64,000 bases of DNA from Billgrantia aerodenitrificans (GCF_021404405.1 NZ_JABFTV010000001.1:434001-498000), one strand, 5' to 3'. Counted from the stretch's first letter, positions 1-13,102 are shown. Translations and numbers: made by a program. Notes: a model not told the origin generated them from the letters alone.

Positions 1-140
1 ACCCCCAGCGTAGCTTGATGGCCATTCCCCGCTACAACGAGGCCGACGACGTGGCCGGCCTGGTGGCCTGGTTGGCCGGCCCGGAGGGGCGCTCGATCAC
101 CGGCGCGGAGTTCACTATCGATGGAGGTGCAAATATCTAG
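1..140 (+). CDS. SDR-family oxidoreductase, C-terminal fragment
   Basis: The gene enters from the left edge of the window, so only about 45 C-terminal residues are visible, read from base 3 to a TAG at 138-140. They include IPRYNEADDVAGLVAWL, then GRSITGAEFTIDGGAN, which is the typical end of short-chain dehydrogenase/reductases of the FabG/acetoacetyl-CoA reductase type (the 'ITG..+.+DGG' signature). The Rossmann nucleotide-binding part and the catalytic Ser-Tyr-Lys lie outside the window, so the substrate cannot be inferred. It is convergent with the OmpA-like gene that ends 28 bases downstream. Confidence 0.85.
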   Translation, partial: PQRSLMAIPRYNEADDVAGLVAWLAGPEGRSITGAEFTIDGGANI

Positions 141-168
141 TGGAGTGGGCCAAAGCGTCGACGGCTTG

Positions 169-1122
169 TTACTTCAAGACCAGTTCAACCCGGCGATTCT
201 GCGCCCGGCCGGCCTCATTGGCGTTGCTGGCGATGGGAGCGAGCGAGGCCACGCCGCGGGCGTCCAGCCGGGCGGTGTCGATGGCGTCGAGAGCGCCCAG
301 GGCTTCGACGACGGCATTGGCGCGCCGCTGTGAGAGCTCCAGGTTGTAGTCGAGGCTGCCCTGGTTGTCGGTGTGGCCGACGATGTACACGCTGAGTTCG
401 GGTGCGCTGCGCAGCAGCTCGGCCATCTGCTCGAGGGCCTCGGCCGATTCCGCCTCGATGGTGGCGCTGTCGGTGGCGAAGAAGATGCCATCGACGATCA
501 CGCTGCCATCGGCATCGAGGGCGGCCTGCAGGGCGCTGGCATCCTTGACGCTGATCTGGCCGAGCTGCAGTGCCTCGCTCTCGACCACCACCTGGCGGAC
601 CAGCGTGCGGTCATTGGGTCGGTCTTCCATGATGTAGAGGAAGACATGGGACGTGCCTTGCTCGTCGGCGCGCATGGCCAGCAGCGCGCGAAAGTTGTCA
701 TTGAACGCGGCTCGGTCGAAGGCTGATGGGAAGACCACTCCTTCATTGATCACATAGCGACTGAAGCCTCTCCCGCATTGGGTAGGCCCGGTACACTGGA
801 AGAGGATGTCGAAACCACCCTCGGTCAGGTTGGCTTCATAGTTTCGGGCGACTTCGAGAGCGGTATGCTCGACGGGCAGGCGGTAGCCGATACGGGTCAC
901 GCGGCCTTCGAGTTCGAGTTGGTTGTCGACTGCTCTGGCATCCGCGATCGGGCCACTGGGCAGCGTTGCGGCAGCGTAGTTGGAGGCCTGGTAGGCGCTG
1001 ATGGTGGCATCGCCGAAGCGGCCGAGCAGCGGGTGGTCGGCAGAGCCCTCGATATCGGCCATGGTGGGCATTGAACAGGCCAGCAGCAGTGCGGCGAGAG
1101 TGGGCAGTCGCTTCAGTTCCAT
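169..1122 (-). CDS. Exported OmpA-family protein (DUF4892-like N-terminus)
   Basis: The 317-residue protein begins with a hydrophobic export signal. It could be cleaved by signal peptidase I after Ala22 (TMA|DI), or processed as a lipoprotein at Cys16 (LLAC); the sequence does not settle which. Residues about 25-200 resemble the DUF4892 domain that precedes OmpA domains in Pseudomonas-type proteins. Residues about 210-317 are an OmpA C-terminal domain with GHTDNQGS and NLELSQRRANAVVEAL, the surface that binds diaminopimelate in peptidoglycan. The likely role is a periplasmic or outer-membrane protein holding the cell wall. The start is supported by AGGA 9 bases upstream of the ATG. Confidence 0.85.
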   Translation of the reverse strand: MELKRLPTLAALLLACSMPTMADIEGSADHPLLGRFGDATISAYQASNYAAATLPSGPIADARAVDNQLELEGRVTRIGYRLPVEHTALEVARNYEANLTEGGFDILFQCTGPTQCGRGFSRYVINEGVVFPSAFDRAAFNDNFRALLAMRADEQGTSHVFLYIMEDRPNDRTLVRQVVVESEALQLGQISVKDASALQAALDADGSVIVDGIFFATDSATIEAESAEALEQMAELLRSAPELSVYIVGHTDNQGSLDYNLELSQRRANAVVEALGALDAIDTARLDARGVASLAPIASNANEAGRAQNRRVELVLK

Positions 1123-1226
1123 CTGGCGATTCCTGATTGTCGTTATTGTTGCTTACCTATTTGAGATGCTTTTTTATCGCCTCATCCGCTGCCTATGTCC
1201 AGTGCTTGCACCACCCGGTACGCGTC

Positions 1227-1251
1227 GCAGGCCACGCAGTGCGTGGCCTGC
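1227..1251 (-). terminator. Perfect hairpin downstream of azoR
   Basis: GCAGGCCACGC and GCGTGGCCTGC form an 11-bp perfect stem around an AGT loop, 6 bases past the azoR stop. No T-run follows on the minus strand, so it is either a weak intrinsic terminator or an mRNA 3'-end stabiliser. Confidence 0.5.
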
Positions 1252-1257
1252 TTTCCT

Positions 1258-1953
1258 TCAGGCGTTTACCAGATCCTCCTCGAGATTCTTGGCCAAAGCC
1301 GCCACCAGGGCATCGATATCCTGCTCGGCCTGGGCCAGCGAGTCCTGCAGCCGCTCACCGCCGAACTCGTCGTACTCCGCCGCGATGCCGTGCACGTCGT
1401 CGATGCCCAGATAGCCGAACACGGTGCGAATGTGCGGCTCGACATGGTTGGCCTGGGCCATGCGCTCGCCCGGCTCGTAGCCGTAGTCACCGCGGGAGCT
1501 CAGCACCACCAAGCGCTTGTTCATCTCGGTCAGCATTGGCCAGTAGGGAAGCCCCTGGCGCGAGCGGTCGAAGCCGAAGGTGCGTCCGACTCGTACGATG
1601 TTGTCGATATAGGCCTTGAAGCCGGCCGGGACGCCGAAGTTGTACATCGGCACGCCGGCAACGATCAGGTCCGCCTCCAGCAGTTCGTCGACCAGGGCAT
1701 CGCTCTCGGCCAGGGCGTCATGCATCCAGGGCTCACGCGCCTCCGGCTTGGTGAAGGCGGCGTGAATCCACTCGCCGGTCACGGGGTGCGGAGGATGCTG
1801 GCCCACGTCGCGATAGAGGATGCGATCGTCGGGGCGGGCTTTTTTCCATTGTGCGACGAAGTGCGCACTGAGGCGGCGGGAATGAGAGCCATGCGGATCG
1901 ATACCGGAGCGGCCGGAGCGGGCGCTGGCGTCGAGGTGGAGTAGTGTGACCAT
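1258..1953 (-). CDS. azoR: FMN-dependent NADH-azoreductase
   Basis: The 231-residue protein has the AzoR flavodoxin-like fold: an N-terminal phosphate-binding segment LLHLDASARSGRS followed by SHSRRLS, then the FMN-binding PMYNFGVPAGFKAYIDNIVR. Family members are cytosolic FMN enzymes that reduce quinones and azo compounds with NAD(P)H, mostly as a defence against electrophilic quinones. The start is placed at the ATG at 1951-1953 because AGGAGA lies 6 bases upstream; a longer reading without a ribosome site is rejected. It is divergent from a LysR regulator (start 2101), which probably controls it. Confidence 0.93.
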   Translation of the reverse strand: MVTLLHLDASARSGRSGIDPHGSHSRRLSAHFVAQWKKARPDDRILYRDVGQHPPHPVTGEWIHAAFTKPEAREPWMHDALAESDALVDELLEADLIVAGVPMYNFGVPAGFKAYIDNIVRVGRTFGFDRSRQGLPYWPMLTEMNKRLVVLSSRGDYGYEPGERMAQANHVEPHIRTVFGYLGIDDVHGIAAEYDEFGGERLQDSLAQAEQDIDALVAALAKNLEEDLVNA

Positions 1954-2057
1954 GAACGTCTCCTGACAAGAAGAACTCAACTCGGATGATGCGTGGGAGA
2001 CAGGATCGGTTCATGATGCAAGGCTGACAAACGACCATTTCTTGAAGGATGGAATAG

Positions 2058-2082
2058 CTGGGCTTGTCCATAGGCTGGGCTT
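2058..2082. promoter_or_regulatory. Direct repeat in the azoR/LysR intergenic region
   Basis: CTGGGCTT occurs twice (2058-2065 and 2075-2082), 17 bases apart, just upstream of the LysR gene in the shared divergent promoter region. It is a possible regulator-binding repeat, with no direct proof. Confidence 0.25.
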
Positions 2083-2100
2083 TTCGATAAGGAGATGTCG

Positions 2101-3030
2101 GTGAACCGACGCACGCTGCCGTTATCCCAACTGCGCGCCTTCGAAGCGGCGGCGCGTCATTGCAGTTTCAAACGGGCCGCCGAGGAGCTGGCCGTCACGC
2201 CGGCTGCGGTCAGCCATCAGGTGCGCGATCTGGAAGCGCTGCTGGGAGTGGCGCTATTCGAGCGCCGCGTTCGCCAGGTAGTGCCGACCCCGGTCGCCAT
2301 GCAGCTGCTTCCCGTGCTGCAGCGTGGCTTCGATGCCTTCGGTGAAGCGCTGGAGGCGCTGCGGGAGCAAGGTGATGGCGGTAGCGTAACGCTCTCCTGC
2401 ACGCCGGCCTTTGCCAGCCAATGGCTGTTGCCGCGCCTGGCCGACTTCCATGCGCGGTGCCCCGATACCGATCTGCGCATCCACGCCAGCGAGGCGCCGC
2501 TGGATCTATCACGTAGCGCGTCGCTGGCGATTCGCTATGGCATGGGGCCTTATCCGGAGCTCGAAGCCGAGGTACTGGCCGAGGATGCCTTTGCTCTAGT
2601 GGCCAGCCCACGGCTGGCACTGACAGGGTATGAAGACCTGAAGGTAGTGCGTCACATCGTCTTCGACTGGCACTGCTCCACCTTGGGACTGCCCTCTTGG
2701 CAGCACTGGTGCCAGGCGGCAGGCCTGACCCAGGCCGACCTCGGCGCAAGCTTGAGCTTCTCTGACGAGAGCCATGCCATCCAGGCCGCCATTGCCGGTC
2801 AGGGGGTGGCATTGCTGAGTCTCACACTGGTGAAAGCGGAGCTCGAGCGCGGCGTGCTTCAGGTGCCCTTCGGGCCGAGGCTGCCGGGGCTGCGCTATCA
2901 ACTGGTCCGGCATCGGCGGTTTGGCGGACATGCTGCGCTGGAGGAGGTTGCGGCGTGGCTGCGCGAGGAATTTGCCCGAGACTTCGGCGGAGGGAGCGAA
3001 GCCATACTGGACAGGTCTGCCCACCACTGA
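2101..3030 (+). CDS. LysR-family regulator (GcvA-like)
   Basis: The protein is about 309 residues. The N-terminal winged helix-turn-helix reads SQLRAFEAAARHCSFKRAAE followed by LAVTPAAVSHQVRDLEALLG, which is characteristic of the GcvA branch of LysR proteins. A LysR substrate-binding domain fills residues 90-300. I start it at the GTG at 2101 because AAGGAG ends 6 bases before it; an in-frame ATG at 2095 directly abuts that ribosome site, leaving no spacing. The gene is divergent from azoR, so control of azoR in response to quinone or azo compounds is a reasonable inference, but the ligand is unknown. Confidence 0.9.
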   Translation: MNRRTLPLSQLRAFEAAARHCSFKRAAEELAVTPAAVSHQVRDLEALLGVALFERRVRQVVPTPVAMQLLPVLQRGFDAFGEALEALREQGDGGSVTLSCTPAFASQWLLPRLADFHARCPDTDLRIHASEAPLDLSRSASLAIRYGMGPYPELEAEVLAEDAFALVASPRLALTGYEDLKVVRHIVFDWHCSTLGLPSWQHWCQAAGLTQADLGASLSFSDESHAIQAAIAGQGVALLSLTLVKAELERGVLQVPFGPRLPGLRYQLVRHRRFGGHAALEEVAAWLREEFARDFGGGSEAILDRSAHH

Positions 3031-3104
3031 TTGGGTCAGGTCGGGGCAGGGCATTTCCGGTTGGGTGCAGCAGGAGCCACGTCGCTTAGGCCACCAGAGT
3101 CGCT

Positions 3105-3950
3105 CTAGGTATCGGCACCCCGGCGCACGCCTGCGGCCAGTTCACGCACCAGGCCATGAACCGCCTGAACGGCACCATGTCGAGTCTCTGCGCTATCGAT
3201 GGCTTCTACCAGCGCCGAGCCGACTACCACGGCATCACTGAATCGGCCAATCGCCGCGGCCTGTGCCGCATTGCGAATGCCGAAACCGACGGCAACAGGC
3301 AAGCGGCTACGCTCGCGCAGCTGACCCACCATGCGCTCGACGTCCTGCACCACGGGTTCGCGCCCGCCCGTTACACCGTTCATCGAGACGCAATACAGAA
3401 AGCCCGAGGCATTATCCAGCACCCGTGGCAGCCGCTTGGCATCGGTGGTCGGCGTGGCGAGGCGGATGAAGGCAATGCCATGTCGCTTGGCCGGCAGGCA
3501 TAGCTCGTCATCATGCTCGGGTGGCAGATCGACCACTATCAAGCCATCGACACCGGCGCGGGCAGCGTCCTCGAGGAAGCGCTCCACGCCGTAGCGGTAA
3601 ATGGGGTTGTAGTAGCCCATCAGCACCAGCGGCGTTTGCGACTCCCGTTGGCGGAAGGCGTGTACCAGCTCGAGTGTCCGGGCCATCGTCTGCCCACCCT
3701 CGAGGGCGCGTAGCGTCGCCTTCTGGATGGCAGGGCCATCGGCCATGGGATCGCTGAACGGCATGCCGAGCTCGATCACGTCGGCGCCTGCCGCCGGCAG
3801 CCCCTCGAGGATTTCCAGCGAGGTTTCGAAGTCGGGGTCGCCGGCGGTGACGTAGGTGACCAGGGCTGGCCTTTTCTCCGCCCTGAGCGTGGCAAAGCGC
3901 TCGTCCAGGCGAGTGGTGTCGTTCATGGGGCTCTCTGTGGCGGCGTTCAT
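3105..3950 (-). CDS. trpA: Tryptophan synthase alpha subunit
   Basis: TrpA cleaves indole-3-glycerol phosphate to indole and glyceraldehyde-3-phosphate and channels indole to TrpB. The 281-residue protein has the TIM-barrel landmarks [32 protein letters not shown] (catalytic Glu in IELG and Asp in DPMADG), [14 protein letters not shown] and VAVGFGI. The start ATG at 3950 overlaps the trpB stop as ATGA, indicating translational coupling. An in-frame ATG 24 bases further in (MNDTTRL) is an alternative start. A much longer reading into trpB is rejected. Confidence 0.97.
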   Translation of the reverse strand: MNAATESPMNDTTRLDERFATLRAEKRPALVTYVTAGDPDFETSLEILEGLPAAGADVIELGMPFSDPMADGPAIQKATLRALEGGQTMARTLELVHAFRQRESQTPLVLMGYYNPIYRYGVERFLEDAARAGVDGLIVVDLPPEHDDELCLPAKRHGIAFIRLATPTTDAKRLPRVLDNASGFLYCVSMNGVTGGREPVVQDVERMVGQLRERSRLPVAVGFGIRNAAQAAAIGRFSDAVVVGSALVEAIDSAETRHGAVQAVHGLVRELAAGVRRGADT

Positions 3951-5152
3951 TGAAAATTCTCCCCGAGATGTTGGGCTCCGCTGATCATGTCCTTGTCGCC
4001 GCGTCCGCTCAGGTTGACCACCATGAGGTGGTCGCGGGGCAGCGTCGGTGCCCGCTTGGCGACTTCGGCCAGGGCGTGGGCCGATTCGAGCGCGGGAATG
4101 ATCCCTTCCTGACGGCAGCAGCACTGGAACGCCGCGAGCGCCTCGTCGTCGGTGATCGAGACGTACTCGACGCGCCCCTGCTCATGCAGCCAGGCATGCT
4201 CGGGGCCGATGCCGGGATAATCGAGCCCGGCGGATATCGAGTGGGCGTCAATGATCTGGCCATCCTCACCCTGCAACAGGTAGGTGCGATTGCCATGCAA
4301 CACGCCGGGCGCGCCGCCGCTGAGGCTTGCCGCGTGCATGCCGGTGTCGATGCCCTTGCCGCCGGCCTCGACGCCGATCATCTCGACCGATTCATCGGCG
4401 AGGAAGGGGTGGAACAGGCCCATGGCGTTGGAGCCGCCACCGATGCAGGCGACGAGAGAGTCGGGTAGGCGTCCTTCCATTTCGAGGATCTGTGCGCGGG
4501 TCTCGCGCCCGATCACCGCCTGGAAGTCACGCACCATGGCGGGGTAGGGGTGTGGTCCGGCCACGGTGCCGATGATGTAGAAGGTGTCGTCGACGTTGGT
4601 CACCCAGTCGCGCAGCGCCTCGTTCATCGCATCCTTGAGCGTACCGGTACCCGTCGTCACTGGAATGACCTCGGCGCCGAGCAGTTTCATGCGGAACACG
4701 TTGGGCTGCTGGCGTTCGATATCGGCCGCGCCCATGTAGACGACACAGGACATGCCGAAGCGTGCCGCGACGGTGGCGGTGGCGACGCCATGCATGCCGG
4801 CACCCGTCTCGGCGATGATGCGGGTCTTGCCCATCCGCTTGGCGAGCAGAATCTGGCCGATACAATTGTTGATCTTGTGAGCTCCAGTGTGGTTGAGCTC
4901 CTCACGCTTGAGATAGATCCGGGCACCGCCAAAGTGCTCGGTAAGACGCTCGGCAAAGTAGAGCGGGCTGGGCCGGCCAACGTAATCGCGCTGGAAGTAG
5001 GCGAGCTGGCGCTGGAATTCACTGTCCTGCCGGGCCGTATCGTATTCGGCCTGAAGCTCGTTAATCAGCGGCATCAACGTCTCGGGGACGAAGCGGCCGC
5101 CGAAACGGCCGAACATGCCATGGGCATCGGGCTGCATCGAAAGGTCGGTCAT
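3947..5152 (-). CDS. trpB: Tryptophan synthase beta subunit
   Basis: This PLP enzyme condenses indole with L-serine to form tryptophan. The 401-residue protein shows the PLP-lysine segment [12 protein letters not shown], the phosphate-binding loop [10 protein letters not shown] and [14 protein letters not shown], all diagnostic of TrpB. The start ATG at 5152 is preceded by GAGG at good spacing. Upstream in-frame codons run antisense through trpI and are not coding. It is the first gene of a trpBA operon and lies divergent from trpI with a TrpI-type operator between them, the arrangement known from Pseudomonas. Confidence 0.98.
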   Translation of the reverse strand: MTDLSMQPDAHGMFGRFGGRFVPETLMPLINELQAEYDTARQDSEFQRQLAYFQRDYVGRPSPLYFAERLTEHFGGARIYLKREELNHTGAHKINNCIGQILLAKRMGKTRIIAETGAGMHGVATATVAARFGMSCVVYMGAADIERQQPNVFRMKLLGAEVIPVTTGTGTLKDAMNEALRDWVTNVDDTFYIIGTVAGPHPYPAMVRDFQAVIGRETRAQILEMEGRLPDSLVACIGGGSNAMGLFHPFLADESVEMIGVEAGGKGIDTGMHAASLSGGAPGVLHGNRTYLLQGEDGQIIDAHSISAGLDYPGIGPEHAWLHEQGRVEYVSITDDEALAAFQCCCRQEGIIPALESAHALAEVAKRAPTLPRDHLMVVNLSGRGDKDMISGAQHLGENFQ

Positions 5153-5235
5153 AGGTTGCCTCGAAGGTTCAGGGGAGCTTTCGACGAAACTAACGCAGAC
5201 AGGCGGGGCGAAAAATCGATAAGATGGCGGCCATA

Positions 5236-5252
5236 TGTGAGCCAGAGTCACA
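5236..5252. promoter_or_regulatory. Candidate TrpI operator
   Basis: The interrupted palindrome TGTGA-N7-TCACA (in full TGTGAG-N5-GTCACA) closely resembles the published Pseudomonas TrpI site TGTGAG-N5-CTCACA. It lies 5 bases before the trpI ATG and about 84 bases upstream of trpB, where it could both activate trpBA and repress trpI. Confidence 0.7.
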
Positions 5253-5257
5253 AATCG

Positions 5258-6163
5258 ATGCACTCCATGCCTTCCCTCAGCGCCCTGCGCGCTTTCGAGG
5301 CCACCGCGCGGTTGGGTAGCGTCACGGCCGCGGCGAACGAACTCAGCGTGACTCACGGTGCGGTCAGCCGTCAGCTGCGAAGCCTGGAAGAGCACTTCGG
5401 CGTGGCGTTGTTCACCAAGGCGGGGCGCGGCCTGCAGCTCACCAATCACGGGGAGCGGCTGCAGCACGGCGTTGGCGAGGCGTTCCTGCGCCTGCGTGAC
5501 AGCTGCACGCAGTTGAAGCGTGACGTCGAGGCGGCGCCGTTCATCCTGGCCTGTCCGGGTAGCCTGCTGGCACGCTGGCTCATTCCACGGCTCGATCGCC
5601 TGCATCGTGCGCTGCCAGAACTAAAGCTGCATGTCGTCGCCAGCGAGAGCGAAGCTACCCCGGGAAGAGGCGAGGTAAGCGCAACGCTGACGTTTGCCGA
5701 ACCGCCATGGCCGGCCGACCTGGAGGTGGTCGAGTTGGCAGCGGAACACATCGGTGCGGTAGTGAGCCCGCAGCTGGCCGCTCGGTTCGATCCGCAGCGG
5801 CCGGCGACGCTGTTTGACATCAAGCTGCTGCATACCGCCTCGCGCCCACAGGCCTGGCCGCACTGGGCGCGTGCGCATGGACTCGATTCGGCGCGTCTCG
5901 ACCGGGCGCTGGCCGAAGGGCAGGGCTTCGATCATCTCTATTATCTGATCGAGGCGGCAGTGGCCGGATTGGGGGTGGCGATAGCGCCCCGGCTGTTGGT
6001 CGAGGACGAGCTGCGTCAGGGACGGCTGATCGCTCCCTGGGGCTTCGTCGAGACGCCCGCCCGGCTGTGTCTGTGGCTTTCCCCCGCTGATAATCGACGC
6101 TGCAGCACTCGGCTCATCGAATGGCTCAGGGGGGAGCTGAACGAGATGTTCTCGTCGCGGTAA
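5258..6163 (+). CDS. trpI: LysR-family activator of trpBA (TrpI)
   Basis: The 301-residue LysR protein begins with [20 protein letters not shown] and [20 protein letters not shown], the winged helix-turn-helix of the TrpI/GcvA/AmpR group, followed by the periplasmic-binding-like effector domain. In Pseudomonas, TrpI activates trpBA when indoleglycerol phosphate accumulates. Divergence from trpBA across a 105-base gap with a TrpI-like palindrome makes the assignment strong. The start could be either of two ATGs (5258 or 5267); neither has a strong ribosome site. Confidence 0.9.
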   Translation: MHSMPSLSALRAFEATARLGSVTAAANELSVTHGAVSRQLRSLEEHFGVALFTKAGRGLQLTNHGERLQHGVGEAFLRLRDSCTQLKRDVEAAPFILACPGSLLARWLIPRLDRLHRALPELKLHVVASESEATPGRGEVSATLTFAEPPWPADLEVVELAAEHIGAVVSPQLAARFDPQRPATLFDIKLLHTASRPQAWPHWARAHGLDSARLDRALAEGQGFDHLYYLIEAAVAGLGVAIAPRLLVEDELRQGRLIAPWGFVETPARLCLWLSPADNRRCSTRLIEWLRGELNEMFSSR

Positions 6164-6238
6164 CCGGAGACTGCCCGGGAACATCGCGTATCTCCTCGCA
6201 CTCGATTACGTTGTAGAAAAGCGATTTCCGGAGCGCCC

Positions 6239-10597
<4,359 letters not shown>

Positions 10598-10600
10598 CGC

Positions 10601-10759
10601 TCAGTCGTGCCGCGAGCGTTGCCGGTGAGGGACGCGTTCATCCTCCTCGATACGCACTTCCTTGCGGATGGGGTGCCTCTGCTTCTCGCTCATGGTGTAG
10701 GCCAGAGCCGAAAGCGCCACTGCGGCCACGCTCACGGTCAGCATTCCGATGATACCCAT
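10601..10759 (-). CDS. Small single-pass membrane protein, unknown function
   Basis: A 52-residue reading begins MGIIGMLTVSVAAVALSALA, a single hydrophobic segment of about 20 residues. A strongly charged tail follows, with EKQRHPIRKEVRIEEDERVP and HRQRSRHD. AGGAGG lies 8 bases before the ATG at 10759, an ideal site; the upstream in-frame ATG at 10765 is only 2 bases from it, so the shorter form is preferred. A canonical terminator follows the stop. The ribosome site, codon pattern and terminator argue that it is a real gene. I do not recognise the family; topology suggests an inner-membrane peptide with a cytoplasmic charged tail. Confidence 0.7.
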   Translation of the reverse strand: MGIIGMLTVSVAAVALSALAYTMSEKQRHPIRKEVRIEEDERVPHRQRSRHD

Positions 10760-10765
10760 GCGCAT

Positions 10766-11340
10766 GTCCTCCTGCGGGTGAATGGGGCGACCCTCGGGAC
10801 GTCAGTCCTTGTCCCTACGAGAGGCGTGCCAGTAAATCGAGCGTGGCAGCTTTCTCGCCGGCCGACAAATGCTTTGACCTGAAGGCGTGGACTAAGTTTT
10901 AACGCATCGCGAGAAAAAGCGGACACGCCGTCTCGCCTGAGGCTGGCGCTGCCGCGGCCCGGAGTGCAGCCTCACCGAACGACCCGCCATCGAGTCGCTT
11001 CTGTCCTGGCTGGCTCGATGTCTACCCGAGCTCGTGTTGCCGTGCGGAACCGTGTCGCTATTGCTTTTTTATCGGAATTATTGAAATATATTTCCAGGTA
11101 TATACTTCTGGCTAGTATCCAGTGCAACGTTGCGTAATTCTACGGAGGCATTATCCGTATTTCTGACTAAGGGATGGCCGCAGGGTAAATTACGCAGCTC
11201 TCCGGATTTAATTTGATATCCCTCGTTTTATTCTCCCCAGGTCAGTTTTCTGACCAGCTCGCGATTCAATCATTAAAACAAACGAGGGCATTGCTCGATA
11301 GCGCGCTACTTCATCGAGCACGCCGGGAGTCAATATAGCC
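10766..11340 (+). promoter_or_regulatory. 575-base noncoding region upstream of the TRAP operon
   Basis: No credible gene is seen. The left part should hold the promoter of the small minus-strand gene. From about 11040 the region becomes A+T-rich and full of inverted repeats: the perfect 12-bp palindrome GAAATATATTTC (11083-11094), followed by a TATACT that could be a -10 element (11101-11106); CAACGTTG; an outer repeat TGCGTAATT/AATTACGCA (11131-11139, 11188-11196) enclosing TACGGA/TCCGTA; GGTCAG-TTTT-CTGACC (11240-11255); and TGCTCGAT/ATCGAGCA (11292-11320). It probably carries the promoter, operators and a structured leader of the TRAP operon. Confidence 0.6.
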
Positions 11341-12450
11341 ATGAGCGTCAACAGGCGTAATTTCCTCAAGTATGGCGGTGCCGCCGCAGTGGGTACCGTG
11401 ATGGCACCGAGCATCGTCAAGGCTCAGGAAACCTTCAACTGGCGTATGACCACCAGTTGGCCATCCGGTTTCCCCTTCTTCCAGTCTGGCCCCGGCTCCG
11501 CGACGGACTTCGCCAGACGAGTCGAAGAGATGTCCGGCGGGCGTATCAAGATTCGTGTCTACGGCGCGGGTGAGCTCATCCCCGCCTTCGACGGTTTCGA
11601 TGCGGTATCCCGCGGCCAGCAGGTGCAGCTCAACCATGCTTGCTCCTACTACTGGGCCGGGGAGTCGTTTGCCGCTCAGTACTTCACCACCGTGCCGTTC
11701 GGCATGACCTTCCAGGGCTTCAATGCCTGGCTGGCCCACGGCGGCGGCTACGAGCTGTGGAAGGAAACCTACGAGCCCTACAACCTGATCCCGCTGGCAG
11801 TGGGCTGTACCGGCGCGCAGCCGGTGGGTTGGTTCCGCGAGCCGGTGACAAGCGTGGCGGATTTCCGCGGCCTGAACATCCGCATGCCGGGGCTGGCCGG
11901 CGACGTCTACAACGCCATCGGTGCCAACGCCCGCCTGCTCCCCGGCGGCGAGATCTTCTCGGCGCTGGAGCGTGGCGCCATCGACGCGGCGGAGTGGGTG
12001 GGGCCCTATCTCGACCGTGCCCTGGGCCTGCACAACGCGGCCAAGCACTACTACTCCTCGGGCTGGCACGAGCCCTCCACCACCACCGAGGTGATCGTCA
12101 ACAAGGACGCCTACGACTCCTTGCCCAGCGATCTCCAGGCCGTGCTCCACAACGCCGCTGCCGCCTGCAACATCACTTCTCACACCTGGATCGAGGCCCA
12201 GAACGGCGACGCCCTGGACGACCTGGTCAACAACCACGGCGTGGCGTTCGAGACCCTTCCCGACGACGTCATCCGGGCGCTGTTCGAGGCCACCCGTGAC
12301 ATTCTCACGACCGAAGCCAACAAGGATCCGCTGGTCAAGCGCATCAACGACAGCTTCTGGGCGTTCAAGAAGAAGCACGATGGCTGGCACGCCAACAGTG
12401 AGGGCGTCTTCGCCAACACCATCAGCCGCTACGGTCAGGGCATGATCTGA
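11341..12450 (+). CDS. TRAP transporter substrate-binding protein (DctP superfamily, TakP-like), Tat-exported
   Basis: The 369-residue periplasmic receptor of a tripartite ATP-independent transporter opens with a twin-arginine signal, NRRNFLKYGGAAAVG, and a likely cleavage VKA|QE after Ala28. The body resembles the TakP branch, which binds 2-oxo acids with a sodium ion: GELIPAFDGFDAVSRGQ, TGAQPVGWFR, IRMPGLAGDVY and AAEWVGPYLDRALG. Gln160, Arg181, Glu218 and Trp219 fall where TakP places its ligand and sodium contacts, as I recall that structure. The substrate is therefore probably a small organic (keto) acid, but this is inference. It heads an operon with the two membrane subunits. Confidence 0.92.
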   Translation: MSVNRRNFLKYGGAAAVGTVMAPSIVKAQETFNWRMTTSWPSGFPFFQSGPGSATDFARRVEEMSGGRIKIRVYGAGELIPAFDGFDAVSRGQQVQLNHACSYYWAGESFAAQYFTTVPFGMTFQGFNAWLAHGGGYELWKETYEPYNLIPLAVGCTGAQPVGWFREPVTSVADFRGLNIRMPGLAGDVYNAIGANARLLPGGEIFSALERGAIDAAEWVGPYLDRALGLHNAAKHYYSSGWHEPSTTTEVIVNKDAYDSLPSDLQAVLHNAAAACNITSHTWIEAQNGDALDDLVNNHGVAFETLPDDVIRALFEATRDILTTEANKDPLVKRINDSFWAFKKKHDGWHANSEGVFANTISRYGQGMI

Positions 12451-12460
12451 CGTCGGCCGG

Positions 12461-12561
12461 GCGCTCGGCCGAGAGGCAGTCCGTAACGCCGAGCGCTCTC
12501 CTTCCAGACCCACTCGGGTCGCGCTTACCCCACCTTTGACGTCCGCTGGGCGCCCGCCCAG
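12461..12561 (+). repeat. Two hairpins between the TRAP binding-protein gene and the small permease gene
   Basis: GCGCTCGGC (12461-12469) pairs with GCCGAGCGC (12488-12496), and CTGGGC (12546-12551) pairs with GCCCAG (12556-12561). Neither is followed by a T-run. Such stems after a binding-protein gene commonly protect its mRNA, or partly terminate, so that receptor exceeds permease. Confidence 0.5.
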
Positions 12562-12574
12562 AGGGGGAGTTGAA

Positions 12575-13099
12575 ATGCTGCGTCTGTGTACCTGGCTCGA
12601 GCGTGCACTCGAGCGAATAACCGGCCTGGCCGGTTTCATCGGCTGTTTGTCCATGCTCATCATGATCGCGCTGATCTTCGGCAATATGCTGAGCCGCTAT
12701 GCCTTCGGCCTGGGTGCGGTGTGGGCCCAGGAGCTGGAGTGGTACCTGCTGTCGGTCATGGCGATGATGGGCATCGCCTACGCCATGAAGTTCGACGATC
12801 ACGTGCGCGTGGACATCCTGTCGAGCCGCTTCAGCCCGGTCGGCATGCTGTGGCTGAACCTCATCGCCGCACTGCTGGTGGCGCTGCCCTGCGCGCTGCT
12901 CATCATCCATTACAGCTTGCCGTTCGCCGAGACCTCGTTCATCCGCGGCGAGCGCTCACCCAATTCTTCCGGTCTTCCCTGGCGCTGGATCCCCAAGGCC
13001 ATGGTGGTGGTCGGCTTCGTCTTCGTGGCGGCCGAGTCGCTGCGCCAGGCGCTCGAGAACGGTCGACGCCTCGTTCAACACTACACTGGGAGAGCCTGA
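12575..13099 (+). CDS. TRAP transporter small permease subunit (DctQ family)
   Basis: The 174-residue membrane protein has four predicted hydrophobic segments (about residues 14-36, 48-68, 88-108 and 132-155) and the DctQ-like features NMLSRYAFGLGAVWAQELEW and FDDHVRVDIL. It pairs with the large DctM subunit to form the sodium-driven permease fed by the binding protein upstream. The ATG at 12575 follows GGGGGAG at 5-6 bases; an upstream ATG at 12536 lacks a ribosome site and adds a polar extension. The next gene starts 3 bases after the stop, so the pair is co-translated. Confidence 0.92.
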   Translation: MLRLCTWLERALERITGLAGFIGCLSMLIMIALIFGNMLSRYAFGLGAVWAQELEWYLLSVMAMMGIAYAMKFDDHVRVDILSSRFSPVGMLWLNLIAALLVALPCALLIIHYSLPFAETSFIRGERSPNSSGLPWRWIPKAMVVVGFVFVAAESLRQALENGRRLVQHYTGRA

Positions 13100-13102
13100 G
13101 CC

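Noticed and set aside
1166..1178. TGCTTTTTTATCG shared by the OmpA upstream region and the TRAP leader (about 11062)
   Set aside because: A 13-base match containing a T-run is weak, and the two sites lie at different positions relative to their genes; probably chance.
3951..4124. N-terminal extension of trpA into trpB
   Set aside because: The extension is out of frame with trpB sequence, has no family counterpart, and the ATGA overlap gives a natural start at 3950.
5153..5605. N-terminal extension of trpB through trpI
   Set aside because: It reads antisense through the LysR gene; TrpB proteins start near MTDLSMQPD with a ribosome site at 5152.
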